64,000 bases of DNA from Psychrobacillus sp044762655. Lineage in GTDB: Bacteria > Bacillota > Bacilli > Bacillales_A > Planococcaceae. Every line of letters begins with the position of its first letter. Position 1 is the stretch's first letter. The position numbers were made by a program, and so were the translations under genes. Under the pieces are notes generated by a model. It searched no databases and was not told the DNA's origin. It worked only from the letters and a program-made list of their open reading frames with translations. The stretch spans positions 1-64,000 of the forward strand of contig NZ_JBIWER010000001.1 in the NCBI RefSeq assembly GCF_044762655.1, read 5' to 3'. Positions 58,540-64,000 of the stretch are shown in pieces.

Positions 58540-60009
58540 TTAGGTTCCACAAAATGTTTTATACGGTCCTGAGGTATCTGAGGGCAGGTTAGTATAATCT
58601 ATATAATCGGAACTATAATCGTAAGGGCTCGTAATTACTTGGAGAAGATTTTCTAATATACTATAATCTTCTCTTTCGATTGCTGCTTCAAGTGCTTCTT
58701 CTACCCGGTGATTTCGCGGAATGACCACTGGATTACTTTTTTGCATCAACTGTTGGATGAAATCTTTAGACACATCCTGTTCATCAAGTCTCTGTTGCCA
58801 TTTTTCATGCCACAGGTCAAAGTCTTTTTTTCCGAACAAATCAGATTCATCTATTTTTCCAAGTGTTAGAAGACGAAATGTATTCGTATAATCTGCTCCG
58901 TATTTCTCCATAAGTTGAAGCAACGTATCAATTAACGAAATATCCTCATGTTCTATATTAAAAATCCCTAATTTATTTCCCATTCCTGCAAGCCAATATT
59001 CTTCATACTTTTCTGGATATGCTGTCATCGCTTTTTGAGCTAGTTCGACTGCTTGTTCTTGGTCTTCATGTATAAGCGACAATAAACTTTCCGCTAAACG
59101 GGCTAAATTCCAAGCACCAATATTCGGTTGATTTTCATAGGCATAACGAGCTTGAATATCGATTGAGCTAAATACCGTCTTGCGGTTATACGTATCCATA
59201 AATGCACAGGGGCCATAATCGATTGTTTCGCCACTGATTGTCATATTATCAGTGTTCATCACACCGTGAATGAAACCAACCAGTTGCCATTTGGCTATTA
59301 AAGCGGCCTGACGCTCAATCACTTCTTGAAGGAATAAAAGATAACGATTTTCTTTATCCATTAATATTGGATAATGTCTTTCTATAGCATAATCCGCTAA
59401 TGCTTTAAGATCCTTAGGAGTTCCCCATTTTGCGGCGAATTGGAATGTTCCTACACGTAAGTGACTGGCAGCAATACGAGCCATTACAGCACCTGGTTGG
59501 ACCATTTCCCTCATAATATCCTCTCCAGTAGTAACTACAGCAAGACTACGTGTTGTTGGTATACCAAGACCATGCATCGCTTCACTAATAATATACTCCC
59601 GTAGCATTGGTCCAAGCCCAGCTCGGCCATCCCCTCCTCGCGAATAAGGTGTTCTCCCAGAGCCCTTAAGCTGTACATCAAACAATTCTCCTGAAGGGCT
59701 TATATGTTCACCTAGCAACAGAGCTCTTCCATCTCCTAACATAGTGAAATGCCCAAATTGATGCCCAGCGTAAGCCTGTGCTATTGGTATCCCACCTTCT
59801 AACGCGCGATTACCAGCAAGCTCTTCCACACTTACTTTACTTTTTAAAGCTGTATAATCGAGTCCAAGTGACTTTGCCAATTTTTCATTGAGTATAATTA
59901 ATTTGGGGTTATTAACAGGATTAACGTCCATCTCACTAAACATTATATTTGGAAGACTCGTATAAGTATTTTCTAAGTTCCAACCAATTTTTAGATTATT
60001 TTCCATCAT
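58540..60009 (-). CDS. selO: SelO/YdiU family protein AMP-transferase
   Basis: 489 residues from the ATG of MMENNLKIGW (AAAGGAAG upstream; the frame opens ten codons earlier). Pseudokinase-fold signatures: YAGHQFGHFTMLGDGRALLLGE, VQLKGSGRTPYSRGGDGRAGLGPMLREYIISEAMHGLGIPTTRSLAVV, GFIHGVMNTDNMTISGETIDYGPCAFMD. The family transfers AMP from ATP to Ser/Thr/Tyr of proteins, linked to redox stress in E. coli. The C-terminus ends KTFCGT, a Cys near the position of the selenocysteine of animal SelO. Confidence 0.93.
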   Translation of the reverse strand: MMENNLKIGWNLENTYTSLPNIMFSEMDVNPVNNPKLIILNEKLAKSLGLDYTALKSKVSVEELAGNRALEGGIPIAQAYAGHQFGHFTMLGDGRALLLGEHISPSGELFDVQLKGSGRTPYSRGGDGRAGLGPMLREYIISEAMHGLGIPTTRSLAVVTTGEDIMREMVQPGAVMARIAASHLRVGTFQFAAKWGTPKDLKALADYAIERHYPILMDKENRYLLFLQEVIERQAALIAKWQLVGFIHGVMNTDNMTISGETIDYGPCAFMDTYNRKTVFSSIDIQARYAYENQPNIGAWNLARLAESLLSLIHEDQEQAVELAQKAMTAYPEKYEEYWLAGMGNKLGIFNIEHEDISLIDTLLQLMEKYGADYTNTFRLLTLGKIDESDLFGKKDFDLWHEKWQQRLDEQDVSKDFIQQLMQKSNPVVIPRNHRVEEALEAAIEREDYSILENLLQVITSPYDYSSDYIDYTNLPSDTSGPYKTFCGT

Positions 60010-60142
60010 CGTATCTTCCTTTCTGTATAAGGCTTGCATATTTAAATATTGTTCTATAATTATTATACCCTTACTTGAGCAAGATACGCTTCACTTGATA
60101 AAATGGTTGCTTTTATGAACAGGAATCCGAACACTTAAAGCA

Positions 60143-60174
60143 AAAACACGAGCCACATTGGCCCGTGTTTTTAT
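60143..60174. terminator. Bidirectional terminator
   Basis: AAACACGAGCC/GGCCCGTGTTT stem with T-tracts on both sides; on the minus strand it lies 53 nt beyond the TRAP permease gene. Confidence 0.75.
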
Positions 60175-60226
60175 TTAAACAGATAGTTTTTATATAATGG
60201 TCTAATTCCATTCTTCACAATTTTAC

Positions 60227-62251
60227 TCAAAGTGCTATTGCTTCTGGTTTCTTCTTTTCTCGTGTAAACAATTGAATTAATAACAAAATAGCAAAAATTA
60301 TTAATCCAGCAATATCCGAAAAGCTCTCCGGATAAATTAAAAGCAAACCAGCTCCAATTGCAAATATTCTTTCAATCCATGTTACTTTGCGATACCAGTA
60401 GCCAATCATTCCTGCTCCGATTGCAATCATCCCGGTGATTGCTGTAAAGACAACCCATAAAATTTCCCATAGGTTCGTATCTATCATTAGTAGAGCTGGT
60501 GAGAAAATCACCATATAAGGAATGATAAATGCTGCAACTGCTAATTTTGCAGCTACAACTCCGGTTTTAATAGGATCACCACCAGATACCCCTGCTGCTG
60601 CGAATGCTGCAAGTGCAACCGGCGGTGTAATATCCGCAATAATTCCAAAGTAAAACACAAATAAATGTGCTGATAAAGCGACAACTAAAGGAACTGTTGC
60701 TCCAGCAGGCAAATCAAGCATCAATAGCGTAATGATAGCCGGCGCAGCAATTGTTGATGTAATAACATAATTGGCAGTCGTTGGAGAACCCATACCTAAA
60801 ACAATAGATGCCAACATCGTAAAGAATAGTGTTAAGAATATATTCCCACCCGAGGCAGAAATTAGACCATTCGCTAAACTTAACCCCAATCCAGTTTTTA
60901 CTACAACTCCAACAATTATACCTGCTGCAGCTGTTGCCGCAGCAACTGCCAATGCTGTTCTTGCTCCATCGACAAGAGCATCTATTATGTCTTTAAAGTT
61001 CATTCTCGTTTCTTTATCGATTGCACTAAATACTACAGCGGCAACGATACCCCATAATGCTGCTTGCATTGTTGGGACCCCAATAAACATTAGAACAATA
61101 ATCGCTATAATCGGAATTAATAAATATAACTTTTTCAAAACTTCTTTTCGATCAGGCATCTCTTCTTTCGACATACCTTTTAGACCAACACGTTTTGCTT
61201 CAAAATGTGTCATGATCCAAATACCAGCAAAATATAAAACCGCTGGTATTGCTGCTGCCTTTGCTATTTCCCAATAAGTTATACCACCTATAAATTCAAC
61301 CATTAGGAATGCTGCTGCCCCCATAATCGGTGGCATTAATTGACCACCAGTTGAGGCCGCTGCTTCTACTCCTCCTGCAAATTCCTTTCGATATCCAAGT
61401 TTTTTCATCATTGGAATCGTATAAGAACCTGAGGTTACTACGTTAGCTACAGAGCTACCAGAAATTGTGCCTTGTAATGCACTGGAGAAGATCGCAACCT
61501 TTGCAGGCCCTCCAACTAATCTACCTGCAAGTGTTACAGCAAGGTCATTGAAGTACTGCCCAACTCCGGTCTTTACTAAGAAAGACCCAAATAGCAGGAA
61601 GACAAATATAAATGTTGCAGATACACTAATAGGTGTACCTAATATTCCATCTGTTGTAAAGAACATTAAATGCACTAAACTGCTTAAATCCTGCCCTCTG
61701 TGTGCTAAGAAACCTGGGAAATACTGTCCGAAAAAAGCATATACTAAGAACACAGTAGCGATTATCGTAATTGGTAACCCCACAGTTCGACGGGCGGCTT
61801 CTAAAGTTAATATTATTGCTAATGTACCTATTATAAAATCTAAATCGGTCATAGTTCCTACTCGAAAAACTAACTCATCGTATTGGATTGGCCAATAAAG
61901 ACCTACTCCTAAGGATAGCAAAGAAAAAAGATAATCATAAATTGGAATTTTTCTTTTTCTTATAGATTTCTTTCGCGCAGGGAACATTAAGAAAATGAGT
62001 GATAATGCAAACCCTAGGTGTATAGATCGCTGGATATAGGCTGTAAATTGGCCTTGGATAGCGGTATAAAGTTGGAATAAAGAAAAGGCTAATAATCCAA
62101 AGAAAATTACCTTTTTCATTATGCCATCTACGGACCTAGTATTAGATTCAGGATCGTATTTCTGTAAAATGGCTTGTTGCTCTTCTTCCGATAACTGTTT
62201 AAAAGATTCTGTTTCATTGGATTCGCTTGGTTTTATTTGTTTTTCAGTCAT
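60227..62251 (-). CDS. TRAP transporter fused permease (4TM/12TM)
   Basis: 674 residues with about 18 hydrophobic segments, the length of the fused DctQ-DctM permeases of TAXI-TRAP systems. The DctM part has GGPAKVAIFSSALQGTISGSSVANVVTSGSYTIPMMKKLGY and GGQLMPPIMGAAAFLMVEFIGG, and MGSPTTANYVITSTIAAPA later. It imports an organic acid, perhaps glutamate or a similar dicarboxylate, driven by Na+ or H+; substrate unknown. It overlaps the DUF1850 gene by 8 nt and is the last gene of the operon. Confidence 0.93.
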   Translation of the reverse strand: MTEKQIKPSESNETESFKQLSEEEQQAILQKYDPESNTRSVDGIMKKVIFFGLLAFSLFQLYTAIQGQFTAYIQRSIHLGFALSLIFLMFPARKKSIRKRKIPIYDYLFSLLSLGVGLYWPIQYDELVFRVGTMTDLDFIIGTLAIILTLEAARRTVGLPITIIATVFLVYAFFGQYFPGFLAHRGQDLSSLVHLMFFTTDGILGTPISVSATFIFVFLLFGSFLVKTGVGQYFNDLAVTLAGRLVGGPAKVAIFSSALQGTISGSSVANVVTSGSYTIPMMKKLGYRKEFAGGVEAAASTGGQLMPPIMGAAAFLMVEFIGGITYWEIAKAAAIPAVLYFAGIWIMTHFEAKRVGLKGMSKEEMPDRKEVLKKLYLLIPIIAIIVLMFIGVPTMQAALWGIVAAVVFSAIDKETRMNFKDIIDALVDGARTALAVAAATAAAGIIVGVVVKTGLGLSLANGLISASGGNIFLTLFFTMLASIVLGMGSPTTANYVITSTIAAPAIITLLMLDLPAGATVPLVVALSAHLFVFYFGIIADITPPVALAAFAAAGVSGGDPIKTGVVAAKLAVAAFIIPYMVIFSPALLMIDTNLWEILWVVFTAITGMIAIGAGMIGYWYRKVTWIERIFAIGAGLLLIYPESFSDIAGLIIFAILLLIQLFTREKKKPEAIAL

Positions 62252-62759
62252 TCATCTTAACTCCTTTCAATTGTTCATATAGCGATAATTTTTTCACTTT
62301 AAATTCATAGGATTTACTTCGTTCCAGTAGTTGTTTTAAGTCATATTCCATTTGTCCGTATTGAAATATTAAATCCATATCAATATTCGCAACTAAAAGT
62401 GTAAAGGAATTGATTATTTCATCATCATATGAAAGTTTATACATACCATCTTTTTCTTCAAAAGTTTGGCCTTCCTCAGCATATCCTGGCATCCCAATCG
62501 CTAAATCCTCATAAACCATTGATACTAGTTGAATTTTGGCATCCTTTGTAATTCTGTAGGATTCTATTACATCGCTTTTATGTATAGAATGAGTGTATTT
62601 AATTTGGAAATCTCTTTCTTCTTCAACCGGTAAATAGAAAAAATTAGGATTCTCACTTCTTGTTTCTGTAAAAACAAATGCTTGCTTAAATGGCAAGAAA
62701 AATGCAAGTCCAATTACACAAATGAGGATTATTACTCCAAGCATATTAAGAAATCGCAT
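62244..62759 (-). CDS. DUF1850 protein of a TAXI-TRAP operon
   Basis: 171 residues with one N-terminal membrane segment (about 4-23), the rest outside: DFQIKYTHSIHKSDVIESYRI is the DUF1850 hallmark. Such genes nearly always lie between the TAXI binding protein and the fused permease, as here, but their role is unknown. GGAGAGG lies 5 nt before the ATG. Translationally coupled to the permease. Confidence 0.85.
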   Translation of the reverse strand: MRFLNMLGVIILICVIGLAFFLPFKQAFVFTETRSENPNFFYLPVEEERDFQIKYTHSIHKSDVIESYRITKDAKIQLVSMVYEDLAIGMPGYAEEGQTFEEKDGMYKLSYDDEIINSFTLLVANIDMDLIFQYGQMEYDLKQLLERSKSYEFKVKKLSLYEQLKGVKMND

Positions 62760-62783
62760 ATCCTCTCCACCATTCTTTCAATC

Positions 62784-62817
62784 AAAAAGGGGCATGTAAG
62801 CAACCGCAACATGCCCC
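62784..62817 (-). terminator. Intra-operon hairpin after the TAXI gene
   Basis: GGGGCATGT/ACATGCCCC stem and TTTTTGA on the minus strand, between the binding-protein and DUF1850 genes; it probably lowers transcription of the permease relative to the binding protein. Confidence 0.7.
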
Positions 62818-62830
62818 AATGCATTAAATT

Positions 62831-63820
62831 TTATTTATTTACTTCATCAAAGTATTTTTGTGCGCCAGGATGAATTTTAATCCCAATACCTTCTAGCCCT
62901 GTTTCTGGTTTAATAAATTGACCTTTTGGATGTGTAATACTTCCAGCGTTATCAAAAATCGCTTTTGTCATTTCATACACTAAGTCCTCTGGTAGCTCAT
63001 TAGTTACAGCTAGCATCGCTAATACAGAAACTGTTGGTACATCTTGAGTTAAGCCGTAAGTACCTGATGGAACTATGTCTTTAGCATAATACGGATATTT
63101 TTTGATAAGCTCATCCGCTTTAGCATCATCAACTGGAACGATTACTACATTTGCAACTGCATTTAATGCTTCTACAGCCCCAGTTGGAGTACCAGCAGTA
63201 ATAAATGCCGCATCAATTTGACCAGCTTGTAAGCTATCTTGTGATTCCCCAAAATCTAGGTTTTGTGCTTCAATATCGTCCATTGTTAACCCATGAACTT
63301 CAAGTAGCTGTTCTGCGTTTGCATATGTCCCTGATCCAGGAGCACCCACAGAAATTTTCTTGCCTTTTAAATCGTCAAACGTTTTAATACCAGTTTTGTC
63401 TGTTGTTACTAATTGAACTGTTTCTGGATAAAGCGCACCTAGTGCAGAAATCGTATCAACTTTATTGTCCTTAAACATTAATTCACCTTCTGTTGCATAG
63501 AAAGCAATATCAGTTTGAGTGAAAGCTATTTCTGCTGTACCTTCTTTTAAAGCAGTCATATTTGCTGCTGAGGCTTGCGAAACTTCTGCTGTTGTTTTAA
63601 TCCCAGTTTCTTTCGAAATCAATTCAGCAAATGTACCTCCCAATGGATAATACGTTCCTTGGACCCCACCTGTTAACAAACTTAAAAACTTGTAATCTTC
63701 TTTTTTCTTACCAGAGTCACCATCTGATGAAGATCCTTCATCTGTTGTGCCACAAGCTGCAAGTATTAATAAAACAAAAACGCTTAGAATACTCAACAAC
63801 TTAAATTGCTTTTTCTTCAT
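62831..63820 (-). CDS. TAXI-family TRAP solute-binding lipoprotein
   Basis: 329 residues from ATG 63820 (GGGGG 7 nt upstream; the frame opens 17 codons earlier without a site). Lipobox LLILAACG, then FLSLLTGGVQGTYYPLGGTFAELISKETGIKTTAEVSQASAANMTALKEGTAEIAFTQTDIA, the TAXI signature, and KGKKISVGAPGSGTYANAEQLLEVHGL. It captures the substrate outside and delivers it to the fused permease. First gene of the operon. Upstream, TTATGAACC/GGTTCATAA at 63914-63941 is a possible operator. Confidence 0.92.
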   Translation of the reverse strand: MKKKQFKLLSILSVFVLLILAACGTTDEGSSSDGDSGKKKEDYKFLSLLTGGVQGTYYPLGGTFAELISKETGIKTTAEVSQASAANMTALKEGTAEIAFTQTDIAFYATEGELMFKDNKVDTISALGALYPETVQLVTTDKTGIKTFDDLKGKKISVGAPGSGTYANAEQLLEVHGLTMDDIEAQNLDFGESQDSLQAGQIDAAFITAGTPTGAVEALNAVANVVIVPVDDAKADELIKKYPYYAKDIVPSGTYGLTQDVPTVSVLAMLAVTNELPEDLVYEMTKAIFDNAGSITHPKGQFIKPETGLEGIGIKIHPGAQKYFDEVNK

Positions 63821-63913
63821 GCAATTTCCCCCTTTTATATATATTCCCAATGCACATAATAATATTACCATATTAGTTTATCTAATTACCACTCAATTAT
63901 GTGTTTTCAGTTA

Positions 63914-63941
63914 TTTATGAACCTACATCCCGGTTCATAAC
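63914..63941. promoter_or_regulatory. Inverted repeat upstream of the TAXI operon
   Basis: TTATGAACC, 10-nt spacer, GGTTCATAA. No T-tract follows, so an operator is more likely than a terminator. Position about 95-120 bp before the start codon. Confidence 0.4.
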
Positions 63942-64000
63942 TACCTGGACAACAAGAAATTTTACTCATTTTATAATAAAAAGCATTCATCTAATCAAAT

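Overview
The window is AT-rich DNA from an endospore-forming member of the Bacillales. The evidence is strong AGGAGG ribosome binding sites, frequent TTG and GTG starts, a bacillithiol-transferase-like BstA/YfiT protein, a YqzG-like DUF3889 protein, a glgBCDA operon and a small protein behind a sigma-G-like promoter. I cannot name the genus. There is no rRNA, tRNA, CRISPR array, transposase or integrase in view.

Positions 1-28.3 kb look like accessory DNA. Small stand-alone genes of the kinds seen in cassette arrays (lipoproteins, NUDIX, two DinB paralogues, two HAD phosphatases, a phosphotransferase, a methyltransferase, small membrane proteins) lie mostly on the minus strand. Most are followed within about 4-85 nt of the stop codon by one member of an interspersed repeat. 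I count 23 near-complete copies and about ten partial ones. Read on the minus strand, each copy is box 1 (AACTAACGGGTGCTTTA), then a hairpin with a T-tract (a Rho-independent terminator), then a palindromic box 2 (AACTAACGGGGCAGGTTAGTT). The boxes are conserved, but the hairpin comes in at least four unrelated versions (A-D). The layout resembles integron cassettes with attC-like sites or a mobile terminator family. Many genes in this half are broken: a phosphotransferase, an HTH regulator, a VOC protein, a nonsense-mutated secreted protein and several small remnants. Within it are also a complete two-gene ECF sigma/anti-sigma module, a Ca2+/Na+ antiporter, an HpaB-like oxygenase and an ArsR/Old-Yellow-Enzyme pair.

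Positions 26.7-36 kb hold redox and detoxification genes: HxlR/NmrA-type reductase, three dehydrogenases or reductases, a YfkM-like DJ-1 protein, two luciferase-like monooxygenases with a broken ArsR regulator, and an ABM monooxygenase. The repeat family is nearly absent here, with one partial copy at 37.4 kb.

Positions 37.5-64 kb look like core chromosome: an ECF sigma/anti-sigma pair, a spore-type small protein, the glycogen operon glgB-glgC-glgD-glgA with a GH15-like enzyme upstream, another luciferase-like enzyme, a D-Ala-D-Ala carboxypeptidase, a RCK_C membrane protein, a second HpaB-like oxygenase with an SDR, riboflavin genes ribE-ribB-ribH, a YitT protein, SelO, and a TAXI-TRAP transporter operon. 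The riboflavin genes are preceded by three consecutive FMN riboswitches, each with its own terminator, which is highly unusual.

The two strongest candidates for something undescribed are the cassette-like repeat array and the triple FMN riboswitch. A third is the methyltransferase leader at 3.5-3.9 kb, which looks like an attenuation-controlled resistance leader.
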